From a virus, in the IMG/VR virus record IMGVR_UViG_3300037090_000306, positions 1-30,056 of that record: DNA of 30,056 nt; one strand, written 5' to 3'. A model generated the notes under the pieces. That model saw nothing but the letters and a program-made list of their open reading frames with translations, did no database searches and was not told the DNA's origin. Below are positions 6,799 to 14,403 of this stretch, in pieces (positions within the stretch are counted from its first letter, which is position 1; each line of letters opens with the position of its first letter). The translations under genes were made by a program, and so were the position numbers.

Positions 6799-7260
6799 AT
6801 GACTAACACACTTTCTTCTGTTGCAGCGACTGTGGGCGATTCGATTCCGCTGGCGATTGCCTCCTGGCTAGCCTGTCTCGTGGTCATAATAATGACCGCA
6901 CTCCTATTCATTAAGTTGATTAAGGAGTTGCGAGGGAAGCCGGCAGCGTCGGAAGTCGCGGCGGAGGCGGCGGACCGGTATGTGACAAAGACGGCCTGCG
7001 AGCGCCAGCATGACCAGATGACGACGGGGTTTCGTGATTTGTTCGCCAAAATGGGCGGAATCGAGCGGGGAGCGGCGGCGGCACTAAGCACGGAGGTGCG
7101 GGACCTGAGAAGGGAAAGGAAGGAGGATGCGACCGTCCTCCAAGCCCAGCTCACCGCATTCTCGGGAATCGTCGGCGGCCTGAAACAGGCATCGGCGCTG
7201 CATACCGATAAGCTCAATAGGATGGATGAGAAACTCGACTATCTACTGCAACACCGATGA
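6799..7260 (+). CDS. Membrane-anchored coiled-coil protein, holin/spanin-like candidate (153 aa)
   Basis: One strong transmembrane helix near the N-terminus (about 18-40, PLAIASWLACLVVIIMTALL) is followed by a basic segment (KLIKELRGK) and a long helical, coiled-coil-like tail to the C-terminus (TEVRDLRRERKEDATVLQ, LHTDKLNRMDEKLDYLLQ). This fits a small phage membrane protein of the lysis block, such as a class III-like holin or an inner-membrane spanin. In Mu-like phages small TM/coiled-coil genes precede the terminase genes. The stop overlaps the next start as ATGA, indicating coupling. The lysis role is inference from context. Confidence 0.65.
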   Translation: MTNTLSSVAATVGDSIPLAIASWLACLVVIIMTALLFIKLIKELRGKPAASEVAAEAADRYVTKTACERQHDQMTTGFRDLFAKMGGIERGAAAALSTEVRDLRRERKEDATVLQAQLTAFSGIVGGLKQASALHTDKLNRMDEKLDYLLQHR

Positions 7261-7508
7261 ACCCAATCATTAATTATAAGCGTTTTATTCTGAAGGCCCT
7301 CCTGGAGGCAGGGGGGACCCCCCAACTGGACGCTCTGCTTGAGGATTGGTGCCGTAGGGTGCAGCCGTCGCTGCTGTTGAGTGATTTTCACCAGGCCTTG
7401 CGCGAGCTGGAGAGCGATAAGTTCACGATCGGCATCGAAGACGGGCTGGATAAGAGCGTATCGTGGGCTCTGACGGTCAAAGGGGAGGCACGAGCGAAGC
7501 AACTCTGA
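7257..7508 (+). CDS. Small winged-helix-like protein (83 aa)
   Basis: The fold looks like a compact winged helix: helix YKRFILKALLEAGG, helix LDALLEDWCRR, helix LLLSDFHQALRELE, then a wing with two strands (KFTIGIED, SVSWALTVKGEARA). This pattern is common in small Mu-phage proteins lying just upstream of the terminase genes (gp24-gp26 region of Mu). The start overlaps the preceding stop (ATGA). DNA binding is likely from the fold; the target is unknown. Confidence 0.6.
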   Translation: MNPIINYKRFILKALLEAGGTPQLDALLEDWCRRVQPSLLLSDFHQALRELESDKFTIGIEDGLDKSVSWALTVKGEARAKQL

Positions 7509-7525
7509 AACATGAAACGTGAAGC

Positions 7526-8080
7526 GTGAAGACCAAAGCGAGCAAACTGGATGCCTACGCCGAAAGGTTGCAGGAATGGTTTCTGGCGGGCAAGACGCTG
7601 GCCGAGGCGCAGGAATTGCTGGCGGCGGAGGGATGCGGCGTTTCATTGGGGCGGTTGTCTGTGTGGTGGGCTTCGCGGCAGCGGGCGCGAATGGAGGAGG
7701 GATTGCTCGCCCAGATTGCGAGCGGGGCGCGGGCTTGCAAGATCGTCGAGGCGGAGTACGAGAAGAACCCGGAGCCTCGGCTCAAGACGATTATCGCGCT
7801 GCTCAAGACGCTGATCATGAAGGTCTCGACGCAGCCGGACTGCGATCCCTCGTTGCTCAAGCTGGTGGTGCAGTTGCTTCAGCCGGTGCTGGAATTCTCG
7901 AAGCTGGAAGCCAAGAACCAGGACCTATCGCTGGCGCGGGAGAAATTCGAGTTCAATGCCGCGTCGGCATGCCTGGCGGTGCTGCCCTCGCTGAAGGTGA
8001 TCGCGACCGATACGGGGCTGAGCGAGGTGGAGAAGGTGCAGCAGATACGGCTGAAGCTGTTTGGAGCGGCTCCGGGTTGA
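7526..8080 (+). CDS. Mu gp27-like protein, probable terminase small subunit (184 aa)
   Basis: All-helical protein directly upstream of the large terminase. The N-terminus shows a helix-turn-helix (DAYAERLQEWFLAGKTL, AEAQELLAAEG, VSLGRLSVWWASR). Long helices follow (LKTIIALLKTLIMKVS, LLKLVVQLLQPVLEFSKL, LAREKFEF). This is the pattern of DUF3486/Mu gp27-type proteins that recognise phage DNA for packaging. The GTG at 7526 lies inside a short heptamer array (GAAACGT, GAAGCGT), so the leader is repeat-derived. An overlapping frame open from 7519 into the large terminase is treated as a shadow. Confidence 0.72.
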   Translation: MKTKASKLDAYAERLQEWFLAGKTLAEAQELLAAEGCGVSLGRLSVWWASRQRARMEEGLLAQIASGARACKIVEAEYEKNPEPRLKTIIALLKTLIMKVSTQPDCDPSLLKLVVQLLQPVLEFSKLEAKNQDLSLAREKFEFNAASACLAVLPSLKVIATDTGLSEVEKVQQIRLKLFGAAPG

Positions 8081-8081
8081 C

Positions 8082-8108
8082 CACGGATTACACGGATTTC
8101 ACGGATAC
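8082..8108. repeat. Nine-base tandem repeat between terminase genes (CACGGATTA type, three copies)
   Basis: CACGGATTA, CACGGATTT and CACGGATAC lie head to tail directly before the GTG of the large terminase. If translated in the terminase frame they give a DYTDFTD-like peptide. Confidence 0.9.
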
Positions 8109-8109
8109 A

Positions 8110-9717
8110 GTGAAAAAGAACTCTAAAAAAAGAGCGGGGGCGGTCGCGGGTGAGGCGACGGCCGGCGGCTTATTGGTGATAGTACCAAACGCCCCCGTGG
8201 AATTTGGCGTGCCGGGGCTGATCAAGTTCCGGCGCTACCAGTTGCCAGCGTTCATGGATCGCGAGTCGGGCATCCTGATTCTCCACTGGTCGCGGCAGAT
8301 CGGGAAGAGTTTCACGCTGGCATCGTGGGCGGTGGATCGGCTGCTGTCGCAGTTGCAGCGGTACGATTCCTGGCTGATTACGGTGCTGTCCAACTCGAGG
8401 GACAACGGGGCGGAGTTCAATATCAAGTGCGCGGAGGTATGCAATAAGATGGGGTTGATGATGGTGAGCGAGGACACCTCACCGGACATCACGTACGAAA
8501 ACATGCGCATGGAATGCCGGGTCACCCTGACCGTGGGCGGGCGGACGCGGACGGGGCGCATCAAGGTTCTGGCGGCAAATCCACGGACCGCGCGCGGGTT
8601 CAGCGGGGATTTGATCCTGGATGAATTCGCGTTCCATGAGGACAGCAACGCGATTTGGGAGGCAGCGGAGCCGATTCTGTCGAGCAACCCGGAGTTTCTG
8701 TGCCGCATCGCGAGCACGGGGAACGGGAAGCACAATATGTTTTACCGGATGTCGGCTGGCGACGGGCCGAATGACGGGACGGTGTTTATCTCGGCGCTGG
8801 GCTTCCGGGTGTGCCGCGTGACACGGTCGGAGGCGCACAAGATGGGGGTGAAGGTGTATGACCCGAACACGCGCAAGCCAATTACGCCAGAGCAGGCGCG
8901 GGCTAAGGCATTGGACAAGCGGGCCTATGACCAAAACTACGAGTGCAAGTTCAATGATGAGAACATGGCGCTGCTGACGAATGAGCTGATCCAGCAGGCG
9001 CAGCGTGAGGGGATACCGATCGACGACCAGAAGTGGAGCGCAGTCTCGATGGCGCGAATGTTCCGGGCCCGGGGCGAGCTTTTCCTGGGCGGGGATATTG
9101 GTCGCAACCGGGACATATCAGTTTTCGCGGTGATCGAGCGCGAGGGGCTGAGCCGGAGGATTATCGCGATGCTGCGAATGTCCGGGATGCGTTTGCCGGC
9201 GCAACAAACCCAGCTCGACATGGTGTGCGCGCTGCCGAAATACCGGAAGTGCTGCATTGATATGACGGGCATCGGGCTCGGCCTGGTGGAGTACGCACAG
9301 GAGAAGTGGGGCGACTACCGGGTCCAGGGGATAAACTTTTCCACGACGGAACCGATTAGCGACCGGATCCGGGCCGAGGGGCGCAAGACGGAAACGGCCC
9401 GAGTGACCGAGATCATGGCGACGGACCTGCTGGGAGTGTTCGAGGACCGGACGATCACCATCGAGGTCGAGTTGGACATCGAGGCGGTGGACGATTTGCG
9501 CAAGCCGGAGAAGATGACCTCGCCGGGCGGACGGGTGAGCATCGCGGCGGTGCGGGATGAGGCGGGGCATGCGGATCATTTCTGGGCGTTTGCGCTGGCG
9601 ATCCGGGCGGCGGGAGCGGGAACGGGGCCGGCGCAGTTTTCGCGGCCCAGGAATATCTCGCAGCGGCCAATGTCGGGGATGGGAATGGGAAAGTATTCCG
9701 GGAAGGTGCTGTTGTGA
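8110..9717 (+). CDS. Mu gp28-like large terminase (535 aa)
   Basis: Packaging motor ATPase and headful nuclease. Walker A HWSRQIGKS is at 59-67 (K66), Walker B DLILDEF at 167-173 (D171, E172), and a coupling motif STGNGKH at 202-208. The C-terminal RNase H-like nuclease has three acidic positions: D329 (LGGDIGRNRD), D384 (CCIDMTGIG) and D489 (GHADHFWA). Length and motif order match Mu-like terminases. The start is set at GTG 8110 (MKKNSKK), just after the 9-bp repeat. The frame is open far upstream, but there it runs through the small-subunit gene. No good Shine-Dalgarno sequence is visible, so the exact start is uncertain by tens of codons. Confidence 0.93.
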   Translation: MKKNSKKRAGAVAGEATAGGLLVIVPNAPVEFGVPGLIKFRRYQLPAFMDRESGILILHWSRQIGKSFTLASWAVDRLLSQLQRYDSWLITVLSNSRDNGAEFNIKCAEVCNKMGLMMVSEDTSPDITYENMRMECRVTLTVGGRTRTGRIKVLAANPRTARGFSGDLILDEFAFHEDSNAIWEAAEPILSSNPEFLCRIASTGNGKHNMFYRMSAGDGPNDGTVFISALGFRVCRVTRSEAHKMGVKVYDPNTRKPITPEQARAKALDKRAYDQNYECKFNDENMALLTNELIQQAQREGIPIDDQKWSAVSMARMFRARGELFLGGDIGRNRDISVFAVIEREGLSRRIIAMLRMSGMRLPAQQTQLDMVCALPKYRKCCIDMTGIGLGLVEYAQEKWGDYRVQGINFSTTEPISDRIRAEGRKTETARVTEIMATDLLGVFEDRTITIEVELDIEAVDDLRKPEKMTSPGGRVSIAAVRDEAGHADHFWAFALAIRAAGAGTGPAQFSRPRNISQRPMSGMGMGKYSGKVLL

Positions 9718-9718
9718 G

Positions 9719-9776
9719 GTCCGAAGTCCGAAGTCCGAAGTCCGAAAGAAGGCCGAAGGCCGAAATCCGAAGGCCG
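9719..9776. repeat. Heptamer tandem array, unit GAAGTCC and drifted forms
   Basis: About eight units follow the terminase stop: GAAGTCC repeated, then GAAAGAA, GGCCGAA and AATCCGA-type variants. The later units differ but keep the 7-bp phase. The array lies immediately upstream of the 90-bp dispersed element. Confidence 0.93.
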
Positions 9777-9787
9777 ATGGAGGCGCT

Positions 9788-9877
9788 AGGACGCGTTGGG
9801 GGGCGTTTGGGGTGCAATCCATGCCGGGAGGGGTTCCGACGCAGCACATCGAGCGTTAAACGGGTATTAACAAGTGT
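9788..9877. repeat. 90-bp dispersed intergenic element, copy A
   Basis: Aligns without gaps to 16100-16189, about 80 percent identical by eye. The best-conserved parts are AGGACGCGTTGGGG, TTGGGGTGCAATCCATGCC and TAACARGTGT. Both copies contain an inverted repeat GTTAA-N7-TTAAC (here 9855-9859 and 9867-9871). Both copies have a heptamer array before and heptamer units after. It lies in the gap before the portal gene. A regulatory site or a short mobile/repeat element are the main options. Confidence 0.85.
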
Positions 9878-9887
9878 TGAGAAGACA

Positions 9888-9922
9888 GTCCAAAGTCCAA
9901 TGTCCCGCGTCCAAAGTCTTCT
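9888..9922. repeat. Heptamer array following the dispersed element (GTCCAAA type)
   Basis: Five in-phase 7-bp units: GTCCAAA, GTCCAAT, GTCCCGC, GTCCAAA, GTCTTCT. The longest reading of the portal gene would translate this array as its N-terminus; I place the portal start after it. Confidence 0.85.
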
Positions 9923-9960
9923 GGGTGCGGGATGGCGGAATTTCAACCTTTGGGAGGCCT

Positions 9961-11796
9961 GTGAACCTTAACGGCACCAGCCAATTCAACCAGGCGCGGA
10001 TCGAATGGGCGATTCGGCTGAAATATTCGCCGATGCCGGAGCTGGACATGGAGATGCTGGCCTCGCAGCTCAATGCGTTCCGGATCGGCGAGATGCGCGT
10101 CGTGGGCAAGACGTGGGAAGTAATGATGGAGCGGGACGGGGAACTGGCCGTCAATGCCGACAAACGGGCGGCGGACCTGGCCGGCATGAGCTGGAAAGTG
10201 GTCAGCGATGGCAGTCCGGACGGGGATAAGCACGCGGCGGCGCTGCAATACTTCTACGACCACCTGAAAGTGACTGAGGCGCTGGATCAGGACGTTTGCG
10301 GGAATGCCGACCATTTGATTTACCAGATGGCGTCGGCGCACTCTTACCGCTACAGCGTGCACGAGATGCTGATGCGGGTGGATAATCCGGCGGCCATGGA
10401 AGTGACGGCGGAGTTCCGGCATACGCCGGTTTGGTTTTTCGAGTCGCGTCGGGGTTACCTCGGCTATTTGCAGCACATTTTCGACATGTACGGGGTGCCC
10501 TGCGTGTCGGGGGAATGGCTGACCTGCGTGGGGCTGGGCTGGATGCGGCCGCTTTCGATGGCCTTTGCGATGAAACATTTCGCGCTGCGGGATTGGCTGC
10601 TGTTCTGCACGCGCTATGGCAGCGGGTTCCTCGAGGGAATCACGGACGCGCAAAAGGACTCGCCGGAATGGGGCCAGGCCGTGGAAGCGCTCGAGGCCAT
10701 CGCGAATGACGGCGTGGTGCTCCATAACCGCGGGGTGGATTTCAAGTTCCTCGACCAGGCGGCCAAGAATGCGCTGCCTTTCCAGCCGATTATCGAGATG
10801 ATCAACGGGCTGTACGCGAAGTGTTACCGGGGAGTGGATCTGGCGACGGGCTCGCGGTCAAGCGCCAGCCAGCCGGGGCAATCGTCTAAGAGCCCGGTCG
10901 GGGCGAGCGTGCAGAAGGAAGAGAGCGGGATCTACCTGGTGCGGGACTGCAAGTGGCTGACGGGGTATGCGAATGACCGGATTGATGTGCCGGTGATCCG
11001 CTACCTGTTCAACCAGCAGCCGCGGGCCTGGTTCGCGCTCATGCCGCCGCTCGAAGACATGACGAGCGACGACCTGGCCAGCGCGCAAGCCCTGGTGCCG
11101 ATGGGTCTGAGGCTCGCTCTGAGCGAAGTCTATGGCCGTTTCCGCTGGCGCCAGCCCGAGGCGGGCGAGCCGGTGCTGATCCCGGCCCAGGCGCCCGCCA
11201 TGCCCGGCGAAGACCCGGAGGCGAAACCCGCCGGCCCGAATGGCAAGCAGCCCAATGCCGGACAGCAGAAACCGAAGCCGAATCCGCCGCCCGCGCCCGC
11301 CAACGGCGGCAAGGTCAAAGGCGCCAAAGGCCCGCCCGCCGCGGCGGACCGCAAGACGCAGCCGGCTTTGGAGGAAGCTCCCATCGCCGCGGGCGCTGAT
11401 CCGGATAAGAATCCCGAAAGCCAAACGGCCAGCACGGCCATGCCGGATACGCAGGTGGATGCCGGCGGCTTCTGGAGCCGGGCCGGCCTGCTGCCGAAAG
11501 GTGCGGACGGCCAGACGCTGCCGATGCCATCGCTCGGCTACGCCCTCCCGCAAGACAAGACGCAGCCGGAAGTAAAGGTATTTGCGGCCGCGGTCGCACA
11601 CGACATCGAGCCGATGCTGGCGCGGCTGGCGAAGGTCAGCGGGATCAAAGACGACGGGATTTTCAAGACGAAGCTGCACGATCTGATGCGCGACTGGGAT
11701 GCGCTGGCTAATGACATCCAGGCGGATCCCCGCTCGCTACGGGTGCTCGAACAGATCCTGCAACAGGGGGTTTTACGGGGAGTGACAAAAACATGA
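9961..11796 (+). CDS. Mu gp29-like portal protein, DUF935 type (611 aa)
   Basis: Forms the portal ring at the capsid vertex. The N-terminal domain reads like DUF935 portals (LDMEMLASQLNAFRIGEM, then MMERDGELAVNADKRAADL, then LAGMSWKVV). The middle has the expected WFFESRRGYLGYL, SGEWLTCVGLGWMRPLSM and LFCTRYGSGFLEGI segments and VLHNRGVDFKFL. A Pro/Ala/Lys-rich linker (about 400-470) leads to a helical C-terminal clip-like part. The GTG at 9961 is chosen because GGGAGG precedes it by three bases and the sequence becomes family-like there. A GTG at 9925 or an ATG upstream would add repeat-encoded residues. The stop overlaps the protease start (ATGA). Confidence 0.88.
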   Translation: MNLNGTSQFNQARIEWAIRLKYSPMPELDMEMLASQLNAFRIGEMRVVGKTWEVMMERDGELAVNADKRAADLAGMSWKVVSDGSPDGDKHAAALQYFYDHLKVTEALDQDVCGNADHLIYQMASAHSYRYSVHEMLMRVDNPAAMEVTAEFRHTPVWFFESRRGYLGYLQHIFDMYGVPCVSGEWLTCVGLGWMRPLSMAFAMKHFALRDWLLFCTRYGSGFLEGITDAQKDSPEWGQAVEALEAIANDGVVLHNRGVDFKFLDQAAKNALPFQPIIEMINGLYAKCYRGVDLATGSRSSASQPGQSSKSPVGASVQKEESGIYLVRDCKWLTGYANDRIDVPVIRYLFNQQPRAWFALMPPLEDMTSDDLASAQALVPMGLRLALSEVYGRFRWRQPEAGEPVLIPAQAPAMPGEDPEAKPAGPNGKQPNAGQQKPKPNPPPAPANGGKVKGAKGPPAAADRKTQPALEEAPIAAGADPDKNPESQTASTAMPDTQVDAGGFWSRAGLLPKGADGQTLPMPSLGYALPQDKTQPEVKVFAAAVAHDIEPMLARLAKVSGIKDDGIFKTKLHDLMRDWDALANDIQADPRSLRVLEQILQQGVLRGVTKT

Positions 11797-12734
11797 AATC
11801 AACAAATCCTGACATCGTCCTGCAACTAGCCCTGGGGAACGGGGAAATCGACGCGGATGGCTGGGCGCTGATCGCGCCGTTTGGCGAGCATCCGAAGACG
11901 CGGGTTTACCGCGAGGACGGGCAGATTAAGGAGCAGCAGTTTATCCAGGTGCTGGATAACGAATCGGCGGACGCGCTGCTGGCCAAGGAGAATTCATTTT
12001 TCCGCAAGCTGCGCCGGGCGCTGGTGGGGATTCCCACGTTCAAGGGGCACGGCGACCTGAATGATGCCGATCCGGCGGCGGTATCGAACGAGGCGCAAAA
12101 GATCAAGATTGGCGTCGTGGACCAGGTGCGCAAGGGCGAGCGTGGCATCGAGGCGCACTTTGCCCTGGATAACGAGGGGGCGGAGGCAGTCGAGGCGGGT
12201 TTCAAGTATCCCAGCGCATTCTGGTGGGTCTTACCCATCGCCAATGGCCAATCAGATGGCAAGGCGATCCGCTGCCGGCCCTTCAAGCTGATTTCGGTGG
12301 CGTTGACGCCTTATCCAAACATTTCGGGGGTTGAGAGCCTTGCCAATGCAGCCCCCGAGGAACAATCAGGGCAAGAAAAACAATCAAACGACAAGGAAAA
12401 CATGTTACGCGAACAGATCATTGGGTGCCTGATTGCCAAGGGCGTGCCCATTCAGAACGAAATGACGGATGGGCAGCTGCTGGCCGTGCTGGCGAACGAG
12501 TTTCACGGGAATCAATCCACGGGCGCCGAAGTGCATGGCTCGCATAACGAAGCGAGCCGCAGTGCGCACACGGCATCGGCGGATGCGAACAGCAAGGGTG
12601 GCCATGAAGCGGCTGCGAAGGCGCATTTGAAGGCCGCCGCGGCGCAGGACAAGGCTGGGAACGGCGAGACGGCGGAGATGCACCGGAAGATGGCGCAGTA
12701 TCACGCGAGCCGGGCGGGCCGATTCGGCAAGTAA
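11793..12734 (+). CDS. Mu gpI-like prohead protease fused to scaffold (313 aa)
   Basis: Prohead maturation protease. Residues 1-180 match the Mu I-type protease pattern: an opening beta domain (DADGWALIAPFGEHP), IPTFKGHGDLND with H86, a strand pair (GIEAHFALDNEGAEAV), YPSAFWWV with S141, and the family-typical closing FKLISVALTPYPNISG. H86 and S141 are the catalytic candidates. After a Gln/Glu/Lys linker, residues 204-313 form an Ala/His-rich helical scaffold-like domain (HEAAAKAHLKAAAAQ, MHRKMAQYHASRAG). The start overlaps the portal stop. As in Mu I/Z, the C-terminal part may also be made separately (see next entry). Confidence 0.85.
   Translation: MKSTNPDIVLQLALGNGEIDADGWALIAPFGEHPKTRVYREDGQIKEQQFIQVLDNESADALLAKENSFFRKLRRALVGIPTFKGHGDLNDADPAAVSNEAQKIKIGVVDQVRKGERGIEAHFALDNEGAEAVEAGFKYPSAFWWVLPIANGQSDGKAIRCRPFKLISVALTPYPNISGVESLANAAPEEQSGQEKQSNDKENMLREQIIGCLIAKGVPIQNEMTDGQLLAVLANEFHGNQSTGAEVHGSHNEASRSAHTASADANSKGGHEAAAKAHLKAAAAQDKAGNGETAEMHRKMAQYHASRAGRFGK
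12402..12734 (+). CDS. Possible internal-start scaffold protein within the protease gene (110 aa)
   Basis: An in-frame ATG (codon 204 of the protease gene) is preceded by AAGGAAAAC, a fair ribosome site. It would yield a scaffold of 110 residues (begins MLREQIIGCLIAKGVP). Mu makes its scaffold Z from an internal start in gene I, and the arrangement here is the same. The evidence is the start context plus precedent, not an expression signal. Confidence 0.5.
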   Translation: MLREQIIGCLIAKGVPIQNEMTDGQLLAVLANEFHGNQSTGAEVHGSHNEASRSAHTASADANSKGGHEAAAKAHLKAAAAQDKAGNGETAEMHRKMAQYHASRAGRFGK

Positions 12735-12792
12735 TGATTTTGGCGGCGTCTGAGCGCAGCCAGAGAACACAAACAACAACGAAAGATAAAGC

Positions 12793-13404
12793 ATGAAGAA
12801 TATAATGATTGGATGGCTGGCGGGCCGGGGTGTCACCCTGAGTCCTGACAGCAGCGACCAGGTCGTCATGAGCGCGGTGCAAACCGCGGCCACGGCGGCG
12901 CAGGGTCAAATCAGCGCGCTCGGCAACGAAAAGAGCGAGCTGGGCGGGCGCATCACGGCGCTGGAAAACGAGCGCAACACGGAGAAGAGCCGGGCGGACC
13001 AGGCGACGACGGCGCTGGCAAACGAGCAATCGGCGCGCAAGGCCGAGCGCAAGGGCCGGGCCGAGGCGACGACGGACCTGGCGATTCATCGCGGGATCCT
13101 GACCATGGCGGAGCGCGAGGGGCAAGTGACGGCGCTGGAGAATTCGGCGGACTTCGATAAGGACGCCGAGGCGTTGCTCGCCAAACAGCCGGCCACCAAG
13201 ACGACCAGCAACAATACGTCGGTAAGTGGCAAGCAGTCGGCTGCCCTCAGCAATGAGGAGCAGGAGACGCGGGCGCAGTACGACACGGCGTTCAAGGCCG
13301 AACTCATCGCCAACGGGCAGGACCCGGTGCGGGCGCATGCGGCGGTCATGAAGAAGCCGGAATACAAGGGGCTGGCGCAGAAGCTGACGCCGAAGAAAGG
13401 TTAA
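12793..13404 (+). CDS. Coiled-coil scaffold-like head assembly protein (203 aa)
   Basis: A short N-terminal domain (IMIGWLAGRGVTLSPDS) precedes a long heptad-type coiled coil (about 40-95, LGNEKSELGGRITALENER, LANEQSARKAERKGRAEA). The C-terminal part, DLAIHRGILTMAEREG to LENSADFDKDAEALLAK, resembles the tail of Mu-type protease/scaffold proteins (xIxxGRITxAERxxW). It is therefore likely a second, separate scaffold or a duplicated scaffold domain. The C-terminus is basic (LTPKKG), as is common for scaffold parts that bind coat protein. The leader before the ATG is A-rich without a strong ribosome site. Confidence 0.65.
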   Translation: MKNIMIGWLAGRGVTLSPDSSDQVVMSAVQTAATAAQGQISALGNEKSELGGRITALENERNTEKSRADQATTALANEQSARKAERKGRAEATTDLAIHRGILTMAEREGQVTALENSADFDKDAEALLAKQPATKTTSNNTSVSGKQSAALSNEEQETRAQYDTAFKAELIANGQDPVRAHAAVMKKPEYKGLAQKLTPKKG

Positions 13405-13423
13405 AGGCTAAAGGCTAAAGTCG
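13403..13423. repeat. Short heptamer array (AAAGGCT, AAAGGCT, AAAGTCG)
   Basis: Three in-phase units beginning on the stop codon of the scaffold-like gene, upstream of the gene at 13440. Confidence 0.8.
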
Positions 13424-13439
13424 AACAGGAATCAAAAAT

Positions 13440-13748
13440 ATGGGTGAGAAACAAACACAGACGCCGGCGGCGGACCTGGCGCCCGAGAATGCGGGGGTTC
13501 AAGCGCTCGGAAACAGCCGCCGCGTGGCACGGACGCCGCCGGTGGACATGGCACACGAGAACATGGGGCTGAAGGCGCGGGTGGCCGTGCTGGAGGCGGA
13601 GAAGACGCAACGGACCGCGGATGAGGGATTGATCTCGGCCAAGATGGCGCGGGGGCTTTCGCGGGGGCAGGCAGTCGCGGTGATCACACGGCAGCGGGAG
13701 TACGACACGGCTAAGAAGGCGGCGGAGGCTAAAACCAAAACGAAGTAA
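13440..13748 (+). CDS. Small hypothetical head-region protein (102 aa)
   Basis: Function not recognised. The first half is polar and low in structure. The second half has a helix (LKARVAVLEAEKTQR) and a segment ISAKMARGLSRGQAVAVITRQREYD, which I recognise as a pattern frequent in small phage head-region proteins (xKMxxGLxRxQAxxVIxRQxxxD). It may act in head assembly or as a minor head component. The basic Lys-rich C-terminus is typical of DNA- or coat-contacting tails. A heptamer array lies on each side. Confidence 0.6.
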   Translation: MGEKQTQTPAADLAPENAGVQALGNSRRVARTPPVDMAHENMGLKARVAVLEAEKTQRTADEGLISAKMARGLSRGQAVAVITRQREYDTAKKAAEAKTKTK

Positions 13749-13761
13749 CAGCAGACAAAAG

Positions 13762-13789
13762 CAGAAAACAGAAAGCAGAAAACAGAAAG
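13762..13789. repeat. Heptamer array, alternating CAGAAAA / CAGAAAG (four units)
   Basis: Four units in strict alternation, so the higher-order period is 14 bp. The array is upstream of the gene at 13803 and supplies its purine-rich leader. Confidence 0.9.
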
Positions 13790-13802
13790 CAAGAATCGAA
13801 AC

Positions 13803-14348
13803 ATGAAGAGAATCAAACAATTAATGGTGGCCGTGCTTGGCACGCTGGCCGCGACCTGGGATCGCCTGACGAAGCCGGCGGGGTTCGCCCTGCCGAATGA
13901 ATTGGCCCTGATGAACGAACATGGGGTCGAGACGCTGATCATCAACGCTGGCACAGCGCCGGTGTCCAGCCGCTACCTGCTCTATAAGCGCGGGTCGGGC
14001 GGGGCGAATTTCTGCGACATCTGCACGGCGAGCGATCTGCCGATGGGCATTTCGAGCGATTCACCTTACCAGGACGCGGATCTGGTGAACGTGCGTCGCC
14101 TCGGGCTCCGGAAAGGGTTCGAGATCGGGATGGCCGCAACAGCCATCACGATCGATCACTTGGTGACACCGGCGGCAGCGGGCAAGGTCCAGGACCTGTC
14201 GCTCATTTCCGCGGGCGCGAATTACTACGTGATTGGCCGGTGCAATAAAACCGTCGCCGCCCTGGCGGAGGTCTCCTTCGTCCCGTGCACGCCTTACCTG
14301 GTGACCGTGGCGTCGCTGGGAAGCTGGTCGCTCGCCAATCCGGCATAA
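13803..14348 (+). CDS. Probable capsid decoration protein, DUF2190-like (181 aa)
   Basis: Directly before the major capsid gene, the usual place of a head decoration/stabilising protein. The core shows the DUF2190-type pattern: SSRYLLYKRGSGGANFCDI, a Gly-rich strand pair (LPMGISSDSPYQD), then GMAATAITIDHLVTPAAAGK and YYVIGRCNKTVAALAEVSF. This is the repeated beta-tulip style of decoration proteins. An extra N-terminal stretch (MKRIKQLMVAVLGTLAAT) is hydrophobic and basic and looks like a weak signal sequence, which is odd for a capsid protein. Cys residues (FCDICT) could form disulfides or chelate metal. Confidence 0.65.
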   Translation: MKRIKQLMVAVLGTLAATWDRLTKPAGFALPNELALMNEHGVETLIINAGTAPVSSRYLLYKRGSGGANFCDICTASDLPMGISSDSPYQDADLVNVRRLGLRKGFEIGMAATAITIDHLVTPAAAGKVQDLSLISAGANYYVIGRCNKTVAALAEVSFVPCTPYLVTVASLGSWSLANPA

Positions 14349-14353
14349 CCCCC

Positions 14354-14388
14354 GAAGTCTAAAGTCTAAAGTCTGAAGTCTAAAGTCG
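14354..14388. repeat. Heptamer array, unit AAAGTCT / GAAGTCT (five units)
   Basis: Five in-phase units between the decoration and major capsid genes; the last is AAAGTCG. The AAGTC core is shared with the arrays at 9719 and 13403. Confidence 0.93.
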
Positions 14389-14403
14389 AAGAAAGAAAAG
14401 AAC

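Noticed and set aside
7519-8109. Frame of the large terminase open far upstream (732-codon reading)
   Set aside because: The extension runs through the small-subunit gene in another frame, has low-complexity Gly/Ala/Arg composition and ends in repeat-encoded residues. High GC explains the open frame.
9714-9971. 85-residue reading after the terminase (MRSEVRSPKSERR start)
   Set aside because: It is a translation of the heptamer array and the 90-bp element, with no independent coding signal.
9943-11679. Long minus-strand open frames opposite the portal gene
   Set aside because: Arg/His/Pro-rich products without family features, mirror frames of a high-GC gene.
12418-13338. 306-codon minus-strand frame opposite protease and scaffold genes
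   Set aside because: Spans two well-supported plus-strand genes and their gap; composition is typical of an antisense shadow.
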